A stretch of DNA of 64,000 bases, taken from Pedobacter cryoconitis. Lineage in GTDB: Bacteria; Bacteroidota; Bacteroidia; Sphingobacteriales; Sphingobacteriaceae. The notes below the pieces were generated by a model, which saw only the letters and a list, made by a program, of their open reading frames with translations, was not told the origin of the DNA and did not search any database. The translations under genes and the position numbers were made by a program. Positions 34,359 to 42,653 of this stretch are shown here, one piece after another; positions within the stretch are counted from its first letter, which is position 1, and each line of letters begins with the position of its first letter. The stretch spans positions 158,159 through 222,158 of the forward strand of contig JAAAFW010000008.1 of the NCBI GenBank assembly GCA_019352875.1. The letters run 5' to 3'.

Positions 34359-35609
34359 ATGACTACATCCAAAACTACCCCGCTGTCTTCAACACCTAAC
34401 ATCTATATTATTGCCTGGTGTTTTGGCTTACTTTTTTATTTTCTAGACTACGTGGTACGTTCTGCACCCGCTGTAATGATCCCGGAACTCTCCAAGGTTT
34501 TTGGTGTAGACACCGGTGGCCTGATCTCCATTATAGGAACCTATTATATTACTTACTCTACGGTCAGCCTCATCGCCGGAATTGCACTAGATAAATTCGG
34601 TGCCAAATATTCGTTGTTTACCGGGACGCTCATCCTGGGAATCGGCTGCCTCCTTTTCGTGATTTCCAGCCAGTATGCAGGAATTACAGGACGTTTACTT
34701 CAGGGCGCCGGTTGTGCTTTCGCATTTCCTGGCTGTGTATATCTTGCATCAAAAGGATTCTCCCCACGCTCACTTGCCACCGCCATTGGCTTTACCCAGT
34801 GTATTGGTATGCTGGGTGGATCTGCGGGACAGTTTGTGGTTGGCCCATGGCTCACCGCCGGACTCAGCCAGCAAACCTTCTGGATCGGATCCGGAGTAGT
34901 GACCATTCTGGTGGCATTTGGATTGCTGCTGACTATCCCAAAACGTACCACTCAGGAACAGACTCCACAAAAGTCTAAACGTATAGTCGGCCTGCTTGAT
35001 CCCTATAAAATTGTTTTTTCTAACCCTCAGTCGTGGTTATGCGGTCTGATCTCAGGATTGCTTTTTGCACCTACAACCATCTTTGCAATGACCTGGGGAG
35101 TTGCTTTCTTTCAGCAGGATAAAGCTTTCACTTTTCATCAGGCAGCAATTGCAAGCTCCATGATTCCATTAGGCTGGGTGCTGGGTTGTCCGCTCCTGGG
35201 TTTTATAACAGACAGGATCGGCAAACGCAAACCAGTCTTGATTGGTGGTGCATGTCTGATGATATTAGCAATTCTTCAAATCCTGTTTCTGCCCGGCTTA
35301 TGTAGTATATACGTATCAAACTTTATATTCGGTGTGGCCTCGGGAGCTGCGATGATTCCATATTCAGTGATTAAAGAATCTAACCCGGATGAGGTAAAAG
35401 GCAGCGCAACTGGTGCAATAAACTTTATCACTTTTGGAGTGACTACACTGATCAGTCCTGTTTTTGGAAAACTTTTTGGAAAAATGCCGGTACTGGAAAT
35501 GGAAAAATCATTGCATTTCCAGTACTCAGCATTTTTCTGGATAGCAGGCATTAGCATCGCCATCGTTTTAAGCCTGCTGTTAAAAGAGACGGGAAAAGGA
35601 CAGGACTAA
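34359..35609 (+). CDS. MFS transporter
   Basis: 416 residues with 12 membrane helices. The MFS loop 2-3 motif is present as GIALDKFGAKYSLFTG (about 74-89) and a second one as GFITDRIGKRKPVLIGG. The helix-4 part reads GRLLQGAGCAFAFPGCVYLA. It resembles the anion/organic-acid branch rather than sugar importers, but substrate is not clear. The gene stands alone, 110 bp after the DUF1543 start, and overlaps the convergent gene by 4 bp. It could be an exporter linked to the flavodoxin-RidA gene only by chance. Confidence 0.87.
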   Translation: MTTSKTTPLSSTPNIYIIAWCFGLLFYFLDYVVRSAPAVMIPELSKVFGVDTGGLISIIGTYYITYSTVSLIAGIALDKFGAKYSLFTGTLILGIGCLLFVISSQYAGITGRLLQGAGCAFAFPGCVYLASKGFSPRSLATAIGFTQCIGMLGGSAGQFVVGPWLTAGLSQQTFWIGSGVVTILVAFGLLLTIPKRTTQEQTPQKSKRIVGLLDPYKIVFSNPQSWLCGLISGLLFAPTTIFAMTWGVAFFQQDKAFTFHQAAIASSMIPLGWVLGCPLLGFITDRIGKRKPVLIGGACLMILAILQILFLPGLCSIYVSNFIFGVASGAAMIPYSVIKESNPDEVKGSATGAINFITFGVTTLISPVFGKLFGKMPVLEMEKSLHFQYSAFFWIAGISIAIVLSLLLKETGKGQD

Positions 35610-36808
35610 TCTTTCAGTTCAAATACTGCCTGTATTTCAACAGCAGAATTTAAAGGTAAAGATGAAGCTCCTACAGTTCCCCTGGTATGCATACCAGATT
35701 CTCCCATAATTTCAACCAGGAGATTTGATGCTTCATTCATCAGCACCGCATGTTTTGCGTATCCGGCAGCTGTATTAAAAAATCCGGTTAACTGAACTGC
35801 CTGTCTGACGCGGTTAAGGTCTCCACCTGTCGCCTGCTTTAGAACGCTCAGGACGTTTAACATAGTTTGCCGGGTTGCTTCTTTAGCCTGTTCCTGCGAA
35901 AGATCTGTTCCAATTATACCCGGATGAGCTATTTTTCCATCGATTAATGCAACCTGATTAATAAACACCTGATTTCCGCTGATCCGGTAAGGTTTATAAT
36001 TTCCCACAGGCGCAGGTGCTTGAGGCAATTCAATATTTAATGCTTTCAGTTTCGCTTCTATTTGATTCTCCTTTAAGTCTGGAATAGTTTCAGCAACTGC
36101 CTCTGAAGTCAGCCGGTGCCCTTTTGCAGCTTTCGCCAATGCATAACCCTGCAATCTGGCAATATATAACTCTCCGTCGGAAGGTCTTGGACTCATTTTA
36201 TTTCCGGTAAGAGATGAGGCTCCGAATACAGTATTTCCCTGGGGTACAGACTGATCAATTTCCGAAGACCCATTAATTCCTGCCGGTACAATCAGCATTC
36301 CATGTACAGCCAATGTATTCCAGAAAGAAAGAATTGCACCTTCCCTTCCCGCACCACTGCCGGCCGACATAAATACTGTCGCAGGGATACCTTCTAGTTT
36401 TCGCTGCGTCCAGATCGTAACAGACTGATCCAGAAAATAACGCATATCTGAAGTCATATTCCCGAAATGTACTGCAGAACCAAAAGCGATTCCATCATAT
36501 TCAGGCAATTCATTAATCGTCGCATAGGGCACAGCAGCGAATGACTTCGTCTGCTCATCTTTCAAACTCTTAATTCTTGGTACTTGTTTGAGAACAGCCT
36601 TTGCTCCAGGATAGGAATTTATACCATTTGCAATGGCCTGTGCCATCCGGTAGGTACTTCCATTCTCTGAATTGAACAGTACCAGAATCTTAATTTCTGT
36701 ATTAATTGGTTTCATATAGCTGGCTGCCTGAGTGGAATTACTGGTTAGAACTAAGCTTAAACAGCTTAAGGCAATAAGAACGGGTTTTATAAAACGATTT
36801 GATTTCAT
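35606..36808 (-). CDS. exported flavodoxin (WrbA-like)-RidA fusion
   Basis: 400 residues. Signal peptide about 1-29 (STQA/AS). Residues 38-235 are a flavodoxin-like domain: KILVLFNSENGSTYRMAQAI with the phosphate loop SENGST (47-52), YDGIAFGSAVHFGNM, and ATVFMSAGSGAGREGAI. Residues about 255-400 are a RidA/YjgF domain: ISGNQVFINQVALIDGKI, QTMLNVLSVLKQATGGDL and the C-terminal SGMHTRGTVGASSLPLNSAV with the conserved Arg376. The first domain should bind FMN and reduce quinones, the second deaminates reactive enamines/imines. Both families are normally cytosolic, so export is unusual. An AraC regulator is divergent. Confidence 0.83.
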   Translation of the reverse strand: MKSNRFIKPVLIALSCLSLVLTSNSTQAASYMKPINTEIKILVLFNSENGSTYRMAQAIANGINSYPGAKAVLKQVPRIKSLKDEQTKSFAAVPYATINELPEYDGIAFGSAVHFGNMTSDMRYFLDQSVTIWTQRKLEGIPATVFMSAGSGAGREGAILSFWNTLAVHGMLIVPAGINGSSEIDQSVPQGNTVFGASSLTGNKMSPRPSDGELYIARLQGYALAKAAKGHRLTSEAVAETIPDLKENQIEAKLKALNIELPQAPAPVGNYKPYRISGNQVFINQVALIDGKIAHPGIIGTDLSQEQAKEATRQTMLNVLSVLKQATGGDLNRVRQAVQLTGFFNTAAGYAKHAVLMNEASNLLVEIMGESGMHTRGTVGASSLPLNSAVEIQAVFELKD

Positions 36809-36868
36809 GGCATTGGATTAAAAATTTAACAGGACAAAGCTCGCGCTAATGATTTGTCAATTAATATC

Positions 36869-36876
36869 TATATTTG
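36869..36876 (+). promoter_or_regulatory. candidate -7 element for the AraC regulator
   Basis: TATATTTG, full TAnnTTTG match, 25 bp before the ATG at 36902; it lies in the 93-bp gap shared with the divergent flavodoxin-RidA gene. No good -33 element at 19-20 bp. Confidence 0.45.
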
Positions 36877-36901
36877 CCAATAGCATGTTATAATACGACA
36901 T

Positions 36902-37684
36902 ATGGAGCGCGCAAAATTCTGTCACCTGACAGTAGATAGTATAGAAAAAGAAGCCTATGTATGGCATGAGGCCGACTGGCGGTTCTCTGATGAATGGCAT
37001 GCACATGAAATGGGCCAGCTGATCTATGTCGAAAAGGGTGTTCAATATCTCCATACTGCAGACAGGATCTATTTATTACCTACCCATCATTGTGCCTGGG
37101 TCCCGCCGGGTTTATTGCACCGGACTTCTGCACCGCTGAACCCGGTATATTTGCGTTGCATCTTTTTCAGCAAATCCGGAACTGATCCATTTTTTCAGGA
37201 TCTGAAAATCTTCCATACATCTGCGGTACTCCGGGAAATGATTTTATTCACACAGCAATGGTCCAGGCTTCAGGATTTTGATCCGCTGGAAGCTGATTTT
37301 CTAAAAGCATTATCCGGAATTTTACCATTTACTTTTCAATCTTCCCTTCCACTGGTCTTACCTGTACCGCAAAATCCAAGAATCAGGACGATGATCGATT
37401 ATCTGACGGAACATTACTTCCAGGAATTAAAGATTCCTGAAGTTGCTGCCCGTTTTAACTTGTCGGCACGTACCATGGAGAGATTATTCAAACAGGACCT
37501 GGGAATCACAGTTGCTGGTTATATCAAGCTGTTTAAGATTATCAAGGCTGCAGAATTATTGTCTAATCCAGGTGAGAACGTGAAAAGCGTTGCTATTCAG
37601 GTGGGTTACGACAGTGTCTCAACTTTCAGTAACACTTTTTACAAAGTACTGGGAATCAGACCTCAGGAACTGATCCCGACTTGA
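36902..37684 (+). CDS. AraC-family transcriptional regulator
   Basis: 260 residues. N-terminal cupin-like sensing domain (about 20-110: DEWHAHEMGQLIYVEKGVQY, HHCAWVPPGLLHRT). C-terminal AraC DNA-binding domain (about 165-260) with the two helix-turn-helix parts: LKIPEVAARFNLSARTMERL and VGYDSVSTFSNTFYKVLGIR. It is divergent from the flavodoxin-RidA fusion gene, whose expression it probably controls. The ligand is unknown. Confidence 0.92.
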   Translation: MERAKFCHLTVDSIEKEAYVWHEADWRFSDEWHAHEMGQLIYVEKGVQYLHTADRIYLLPTHHCAWVPPGLLHRTSAPLNPVYLRCIFFSKSGTDPFFQDLKIFHTSAVLREMILFTQQWSRLQDFDPLEADFLKALSGILPFTFQSSLPLVLPVPQNPRIRTMIDYLTEHYFQELKIPEVAARFNLSARTMERLFKQDLGITVAGYIKLFKIIKAAELLSNPGENVKSVAIQVGYDSVSTFSNTFYKVLGIRPQELIPT

Positions 37685-37731
37685 TTTACCAGCTAATCAA
37701 AACGAAATACATTTTCTATTGAATATCATTA

Positions 37732-37739
37732 TATATTTG
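37732..37739 (+). promoter_or_regulatory. candidate -7 element for the DUF2625 gene
   Basis: TATATTTG, full TAnnTTTG match, 33 bp before the ATG at 37773. Confidence 0.4.
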
Positions 37740-37772
37740 AACTTTATAAATTAGTCATCATATTTCGACCCG

Positions 37773-38540
37773 ATGAAAAGCATTATCTTATCTGTTTCTA
37801 TCCTATTTATAACCCTGATTACCTTCCCGTCATTCGCTCAGCACAAACTGCAGAGTATCGATGAGCTAACCAGTTCCGACGATCCTGCATGGCCTCTTGT
37901 CCAGGAATGGCTGGCAACAGCAAAAAATAAAGTGGAAATTCTGGAAGTTACTCCTGGCCTGGCTAAGACTGCATTGTTTAATGCGCAGGTTTCTACTTAC
38001 TCGACATTAGGTGCTGTAATTTACAATACCGGCGGTATAATGATAGATCAGGGCTGGCTCAGGATTCTTGGCTCAGGAAGTATCAGGCTGAACCGCTCAG
38101 TTGCGGAATGGAATAAAGGAAAAACGATTAAAGCCTATGGCGACAACCCCAGTTATCTTTTAGTTGCTGATGATGCAGTGGGCGGTTTCTTCGCTATTAA
38201 TTATGGTGCTTTTGGTGATGATCTTAAAAATATCTATTATCTCGCTCCGAACAGTCTGAAATGGGAGCCTCTGCACTTAGGTTACAGCGAATTTATTTTG
38301 TTTTGTTTTGAAGGTGACCTTTCTAAATTCTACAAAGGTCTGAGATGGTCAAGCTGGGACCAGTTTATCGCAAACCTGGATGGTAGTAAATCCTATAGTT
38401 TCCGTCCTTACCTATGGTCTGAAGAAGGAACGGATATTGAAAACTGTACACGTAAACTGGTGACTACAGAAGAGCTCTATAAGTTCAATATAGTCAAACA
38501 AAAAGAGCTCAATCCGCAGAGTATTATCGAAACGCCATAG
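37773..38540 (+). CDS. DUF2625-family protein, exported
   Basis: 255 residues with a signal peptide (about 1-22, SFA/Q), unlike many members that lack one. Family pattern: IDELTSSDDPAWPLVQEWLA, TYSTLGAVIYNTGGIMIDQG, WLRILGSGSIRLNRSVAEWN, LLVADDAVGGFFAINYGAFG and KFYKGLRWSSW. It resembles SMI1/KNR4-like SUKH folds in its DD...GGFFA pattern. SUKH proteins are often immunity proteins, but here no toxin is nearby. Function unknown. Confidence 0.83.
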   Translation: MKSIILSVSILFITLITFPSFAQHKLQSIDELTSSDDPAWPLVQEWLATAKNKVEILEVTPGLAKTALFNAQVSTYSTLGAVIYNTGGIMIDQGWLRILGSGSIRLNRSVAEWNKGKTIKAYGDNPSYLLVADDAVGGFFAINYGAFGDDLKNIYYLAPNSLKWEPLHLGYSEFILFCFEGDLSKFYKGLRWSSWDQFIANLDGSKSYSFRPYLWSEEGTDIENCTRKLVTTEELYKFNIVKQKELNPQSIIETP

Positions 38541-38724
38541 CACAAATTGATAATTGAGTCAAAGACTTTCATTTTATATTTCATTAATACACAATCAACA
38601 TTGTCAAAATACTGATAATCAATATAATTACACAGTTCAATCAACAGATTATTAAATACCTGTTAAATCAATAATAATCTAAAAGAACAACCGTTATGTT
38701 CAGTAAAAAAAGACAATATTTAAA

Positions 38725-39708
38725 ATGAAACAAAAAGTCATATTAATATTCTTAACCATTATTTTTATTTCCTGTAAGAAAGACAGTGATGAATTAACAG
38801 ATAGAAAAGATATGGATTACAAGCAAAAAATGCGTGAGCTTGTAATCGGGATCAGCCAGTATGCAAAGTCAAAAAATCCTGACTTCAATATTGTTCCGCA
38901 GAACGGTATTGAGCTGGTTACGGATAACGGTGATGAGTCGGGTACAGCACATAAAGAGTATCTGAATGCTATAGATGGGAATGGCCAGGAAGATTTGTTT
39001 TACGGCTATGATGACGATGATCAAAAGAGTCCGGCAGCGAGTACAAATTACTTAAAACCATTTCTGAATATTTCAAAAAAGGCGGGAAAGACTATTCTGG
39101 TAACTGATTATTGCTCGACCACTTCAAAAGTAACCGACTCTTATTCTCAGAATGCAAACATGGGGTATATTTCATTTGCAGCAAACCAGCGGGAACTTAA
39201 TGTCATTCCTAAATTCCCAAAACCAATTCAAAATGAAAATTCTTCGGTTGTCACCAAATTCGCACAAGTAAAAAACTTCCTTTACCTCATCAATCCGTCC
39301 GGCTTTGCTCAAAAAAGTGATTTTATAAACACCGTTGTTAAAACAAACTACGATTTGTTGATTATGGATCTTTATTTTACCGACGGAAGTATGTTTACAG
39401 CAGAAGAGATTAACCAATTAAAAAGCAAAGCTAACGGAGGAAAAAGATTAATCATATCCTACATGTCCATCGGTGAAGCAGAAGATTACCGGTATTATTG
39501 GAACAGTAGCTGGAAAAACAACCCACCTTCATGGCTGGATAAAGAAAACCCTAGCTGGGAAGGAAACTTTAAGGTTAAATATTGGGATCCGAACTGGCAA
39601 CAAATCATTTACGGGAACGACTCTTCGTACCTTAAAAAGATTGTAGATGCCAAATTCGACGGGGTATATTTAGATATCATTGATGCATTTGAATATTACG
39701 AAAAATAA
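38725..39708 (+). CDS. GH114-like lipoprotein (endo-alpha-1,4-polygalactosaminidase fold)
   Basis: 327 residues. Lipoprotein signal MKQKVILIFLTIIFISC with Cys17 followed by KKDSD. A TIM-barrel of the GH114/TM1410 type spans about 40-327: YLINPSGFAQKSDF, LLIMDLYFTDGSMFTAEEIN, RLIISYMSIGEAEDYRYYWN and VKYWDPNWQQIIYG, then FDGVYLDIIDAFEYYEK with the barrel acidic residues. Known relatives cut alpha-1,4-linked galactosamine polymers. It could remodel or degrade an amino-sugar exopolysaccharide at the cell surface. Length is normal for the family, and no partner gene is adjacent. Confidence 0.82.
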   Translation: MKQKVILIFLTIIFISCKKDSDELTDRKDMDYKQKMRELVIGISQYAKSKNPDFNIVPQNGIELVTDNGDESGTAHKEYLNAIDGNGQEDLFYGYDDDDQKSPAASTNYLKPFLNISKKAGKTILVTDYCSTTSKVTDSYSQNANMGYISFAANQRELNVIPKFPKPIQNENSSVVTKFAQVKNFLYLINPSGFAQKSDFINTVVKTNYDLLIMDLYFTDGSMFTAEEINQLKSKANGGKRLIISYMSIGEAEDYRYYWNSSWKNNPPSWLDKENPSWEGNFKVKYWDPNWQQIIYGNDSSYLKKIVDAKFDGVYLDIIDAFEYYEK

Positions 39709-39736
39709 CAGCCATTGGGATAATGTTTAGTAGCGA

Positions 39737-40375
39737 TCAATACACAGAACCCACGTCGTTCATCAGTTTCTGAAATCCGGCCACAAACTGGCCGACATGA
39801 TAACCGTCTACCAGTGCATGATTTACATGAATAGAGACTGGCATCGTTTTAACACCATTCTCGTCTGTGTATTTACCGAAAGAGATCTTCGGGCTGCTGT
39901 CCGAAACCGAAAAACTCCGGGCATGGGAAAGGGAGGTGAAATTAATCCAGGGTAAGGCAGAAAAGTGAATCACATGGTCATCTGGATCTGCCATTTTCAA
40001 ACCGCTTCCCTGACGGACCTGTTCCATAATCTGTATCGCATCGGCGGTAAACAATGCCTGGTCCTGCTGATAATTCACATAAGAAAATCCAAATGTCCCA
40101 TCCGGCCGGTCTACAGTTGAGGCAACATTCACCTGATCATAAATAAATACCTGGTCTGCTATAATTCTGCAGCGAAACTCTTCGATTTGATTTGCAGCTT
40201 TTAGCGCCAGGTACAAATAAGTTAAAAAGAACGACTGCTGGTTTTCTTTTGCATATCGATGGGCAGCAGTACAATCTATGTCCACGGTTACGCCGTAAAA
40301 TGGCTCCTCAAAACGGGAAAAGAATTCAAAATGATCTTTACGTTTCCAGGTAGCTATATTAATTTCTTGTTTCAT
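39737..40375 (-). CDS. chloramphenicol acetyltransferase-like (CAT) enzyme
   Basis: 212 residues from ATG 40375; the 40402 start adds an unrelated stretch. The CAT fold is supported by FFLTYLYLALKAANQI, FHCR-like EEFRCRIIADQVFIYD, FGFSYVNYQQD and the catalytic HxxxDG: H186 and D190-G191 in SIHVNHALVDGYHVG. CATs acetylate chloramphenicol using acetyl-CoA, but in this phylum many CAT-like proteins do not give resistance. It is divergent from a Crp/Fnr regulator with 80 bp between start codons. Whether it acts on chloramphenicol is not decided by sequence. Confidence 0.87.
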   Translation of the reverse strand: MKQEINIATWKRKDHFEFFSRFEEPFYGVTVDIDCTAAHRYAKENQQSFFLTYLYLALKAANQIEEFRCRIIADQVFIYDQVNVASTVDRPDGTFGFSYVNYQQDQALFTADAIQIMEQVRQGSGLKMADPDDHVIHFSALPWINFTSLSHARSFSVSDSSPKISFGKYTDENGVKTMPVSIHVNHALVDGYHVGQFVAGFQKLMNDVGSVY

Positions 40376-40378
40376 GGT

Positions 40379-40386
40379 TATCTTTG
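40379..40386 (+). promoter_or_regulatory. candidate -7 element for the Crp/Fnr gene
   Basis: TATCTTTG, full TAnnTTTG match on the plus strand, 70 bp before the ATG at 40456 and just after the start codon of the divergent CAT-like gene. Confidence 0.45.
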
Positions 40387-40429
40387 CAATTATTAAATGC
40401 AATATTCGCCAATCAGCTTAGTTTTGAAA

Positions 40430-40443
40430 AGGACATTTGTCCT
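40430..40443. promoter_or_regulatory. 14-bp palindrome, candidate operator for the Crp/Fnr regulator
   Basis: AGGACA-TT-TGTCCT is a perfect inverted repeat, 13 bp before the ATG at 40456 and downstream of the candidate -7 element. It sits where an autoregulatory repressor site would block transcription of the regulator or the divergent gene. Confidence 0.5.
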
Positions 40444-40455
40444 AACCCAGAAAAT

Positions 40456-41034
40456 ATGTTACGCACCAATCATTCTTTTCTCTCTTTTACGGAAGAGCTC
40501 TACAACAACCCGGCACACAAGGAGGCTATTAGCCTGAAACATTATGTTAAAGGAGACCTGCTGCTAAAACAGGACGGACGGTCAACACAGGTTTTTATTG
40601 TAAAAGAAGGAATCGCCAAATGCTTTTTCACCGAGGAAAATGCAAAAGAATATATCGTTGAATTTCTCAGTGAAGGTGAAATCATCGGTGAAATAGAAGT
40701 GATTAAAAATAACAGCTGCCTGTGTAGTGTTGAAGCGATTACTCCACTGGTAGCCTACACAATAAAATATCCTTTCTTTAAACATCTGATGGAAACGAAT
40801 CTATGTCTGAACCGGTTATTACTGGAAGAAATGGCCCAAAGAATTATTTACACCAGCACGCGGGCTTCTACACAACAATTATACACGATAGAGTTCGGGC
40901 TAAAGAAAATACTCGAATTGCAGGCCAGACAGGGTCTGAAGCTATCAAAGGATGACCTGGCGGCATATATGGGTGTAACGATCCGCAGTCTGAACCGGGC
41001 ACTTAAAAATTTAAACACAGAATGTCCTGAATAA
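40456..41034 (+). CDS. Crp/Fnr-family transcriptional regulator
   Basis: 193 residues from ATG 40456; a TTG at 40384 would place the operator inside the coding sequence. Cyclic-nucleotide-binding fold in the first half (about 20-115: LKHYVKGDLLLKQDGRSTQV, VEFLSEGEIIGEIEVIK). C-terminal helix-turn-helix: LSKDDLAAYMGVTIRSLNRA. The cyclic-nucleotide phosphate-binding Arg pattern is not evident, so another ligand, or none, is likely. It is divergent from a CAT-like acetyltransferase and may regulate it. Confidence 0.9.
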   Translation: MLRTNHSFLSFTEELYNNPAHKEAISLKHYVKGDLLLKQDGRSTQVFIVKEGIAKCFFTEENAKEYIVEFLSEGEIIGEIEVIKNNSCLCSVEAITPLVAYTIKYPFFKHLMETNLCLNRLLLEEMAQRIIYTSTRASTQQLYTIEFGLKKILELQARQGLKLSKDDLAAYMGVTIRSLNRALKNLNTECPE

Positions 41035-41139
41035 AACAATTCTTTGATTCAAGTAAATTTCCTGCTGAGCCGTAAAATATTCCGATCACTGTCGCATAAA
41101 CTGTCTGGCTGCCGTTTTAACTTTTAAAACCAACCAGAT

Positions 41140-41679
41140 ATGAAAAAAAACTACTACTTACTATTCCTCCTTATTACGGCCGCTACTTTATTTTCCTCGT
41201 GCAAGAAAAATGATTTCGAGTATGAAAATGACTACGATAAAAGTTTCAGAGCCTGGACAGACTTTAAAGCCAACTCCAGTAATAGTTACCAATATGTCGT
41301 AAGCACTGTGTCCTGGACCGGATACCGCACCGAAACAAAGATCACTATAGTTAATGGCGAAGTAACAGAACGTTCTTATACAGCCAAGACCTATTCAGGT
41401 GGTTCCGCTTCACACGAGGTAACCGTACACCAACAATGGACTGAAGACAAAAGTAATTTAAACACCCATAAAGATGCCGCTGAGAGTCTTACACTGGATG
41501 TAATATACGATCGGGCAAAAGTGCTGTTACAGGGTAAGAAAAAAGCTAACTCTACTTTTGAGGCAAAAAATAACGGTATGATTTCTGTCTTCGGTTTTTC
41601 AGCGGACAACTGTCAGGACGACTGTTTCAGCGGAACCAACATCACTTCTATCGAACGATTCACTCCTACAAAACCTTAA
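41140..41679 (+). CDS. uncharacterised small lipoprotein
   Basis: 179 residues. Lipoprotein signal MKKNYYLLFLLITAATLFSSC with Cys21, then KKNDFEYENDYDKS. The rest is beta-rich with charged repeats and a C-terminal cysteine pair (DNCQDDCFSG) that could form a disulfide. No family recognised. It is monocistronic, followed by a strong terminator shared with the convergent DUF4397 gene. Confidence 0.75.
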   Translation: MKKNYYLLFLLITAATLFSSCKKNDFEYENDYDKSFRAWTDFKANSSNSYQYVVSTVSWTGYRTETKITIVNGEVTERSYTAKTYSGGSASHEVTVHQQWTEDKSNLNTHKDAAESLTLDVIYDRAKVLLQGKKKANSTFEAKNNGMISVFGFSADNCQDDCFSGTNITSIERFTPTKP

Positions 41680-41700
41680 GTACTATTTATAAATTTCCTA

Positions 41701-41730
41701 AAAAAGCCTCTGAAATTTCAGAGGCTTTTT
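41701..41730. terminator. bidirectional terminator between lipoprotein and DUF4397 gene
   Basis: Arms AAAAAGCCTCTGA (41701-41713) and TCAGAGGCTTTTT (41718-41730), perfect 13 bp, loop AATT, with A and T runs. It ends both the lipoprotein transcript and the leftward redox/receptor operon. Confidence 0.92.
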
Positions 41731-41732
41731 TA

Positions 41733-42596
41733 CTAATTATGCAGAATAACGGTTGCCGTAAGTTCGGGCGACCCGCTGCGTAACCCATTTATAAAGATGG
41801 TATAGATCTTACCGTTTTCCAATGTAATGCCCGACAAAGTGTTTTTGCTGACTGGAATAACTGAATGATCGGTTGCATTCTTAATCTGAAAATTCAGATT
41901 TGTACCGGCATCTATTTCTTTAAAGGGTCCAAGTGTTTTCCAGGTTAACCCTTCCACTATTGCCGGAGCTTTGCCAGCGGTATATGGTATAACCACCTGG
42001 TCTGCGAAATTTCCATACCCCACTCCGGAAAATATCGGAGTACCTGCAGCATAACTAAAGTCAATTTTTGGTGCATCAGGTGAAAAATTAGCAAATCTTA
42101 TTTTCACTTTTCCGGATGCAGGCCTTTCCAGATCGTCATAAACAAGAATCAGACTGTCTGTATTATTAGGATTCAGCGTGCTCGTTAAACGCTTTTTCAC
42201 TGCGAACAAGCTATGTGCGAAATCTGCAATAGGACCATTCGGACCGGCGAAAGAAGCTGTGTTCGTTTCCTGAATAAAATTTGCACTCCCACCGAAAACA
42301 TACGAAGCTTTATAGGACGCACTGGTACCTTCTGTCAGGTTATACTGTACTTTTCCAAACTGGGTATCCAGGTAACCAGATGCCGTATTTCTCTGCAACA
42401 CACCTGGTGTAACTTTCCTGGTAAAATCCCAGAAGTTAACAGCAACATCTGATGTTCGGGCATTTACGAATTTCACTTTAGCACTTAAGGGCGATCTGTC
42501 ACCTGCATCTATATCCAGATAATCTGCCTTATTGCAGGATGACAAAGCCAGCGCAGGAAAGACTACAATCCATTTGTATTTTTTGAAAATTCTCAT
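41733..42596 (-). CDS. DUF4397-domain lipoprotein
   Basis: 287 residues. Lipoprotein signal with Cys21 (LALSSCNKADY). DUF4397 pattern twice: AKVKFVNARTSDVAVNFWDF at about 39-58 and KVKIRFANFSPDAPKIDFSY in the middle, with FSGVGYGNFAD. These beta-sandwich proteins are surface exposed or periplasmic and of unknown function, often next to TonB-dependent receptors. It is the last gene of the leftward operon, 58 bp after the receptor, and may cover or assist it at the surface. Confidence 0.83.
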   Translation of the reverse strand: MRIFKKYKWIVVFPALALSSCNKADYLDIDAGDRSPLSAKVKFVNARTSDVAVNFWDFTRKVTPGVLQRNTASGYLDTQFGKVQYNLTEGTSASYKASYVFGGSANFIQETNTASFAGPNGPIADFAHSLFAVKKRLTSTLNPNNTDSLILVYDDLERPASGKVKIRFANFSPDAPKIDFSYAAGTPIFSGVGYGNFADQVVIPYTAGKAPAIVEGLTWKTLGPFKEIDAGTNLNFQIKNATDHSVIPVSKNTLSGITLENGKIYTIFINGLRSGSPELTATVILHN

Positions 42597-42653
42597 CGGT
42601 ATATATTTATATTTTTAAGTTTGATGCAGCTCTGTACTATTGAGCAGTATCTA

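Noticed and set aside
35606..35609. Functional link between the MFS transporter and the flavodoxin-RidA fusion
   Set aside because: They are convergent and only overlap by 4 bp; no shared promoter.
37773..38540. DUF2625 protein as a toxin-immunity gene
   Set aside because: The SUKH-like pattern raised the idea, but no toxin gene is adjacent and the protein has a signal peptide.
40384..40455. TTG start for the Crp/Fnr regulator
   Set aside because: It would include the palindrome and unlikely leader residues; ATG 40456 fits the family start.
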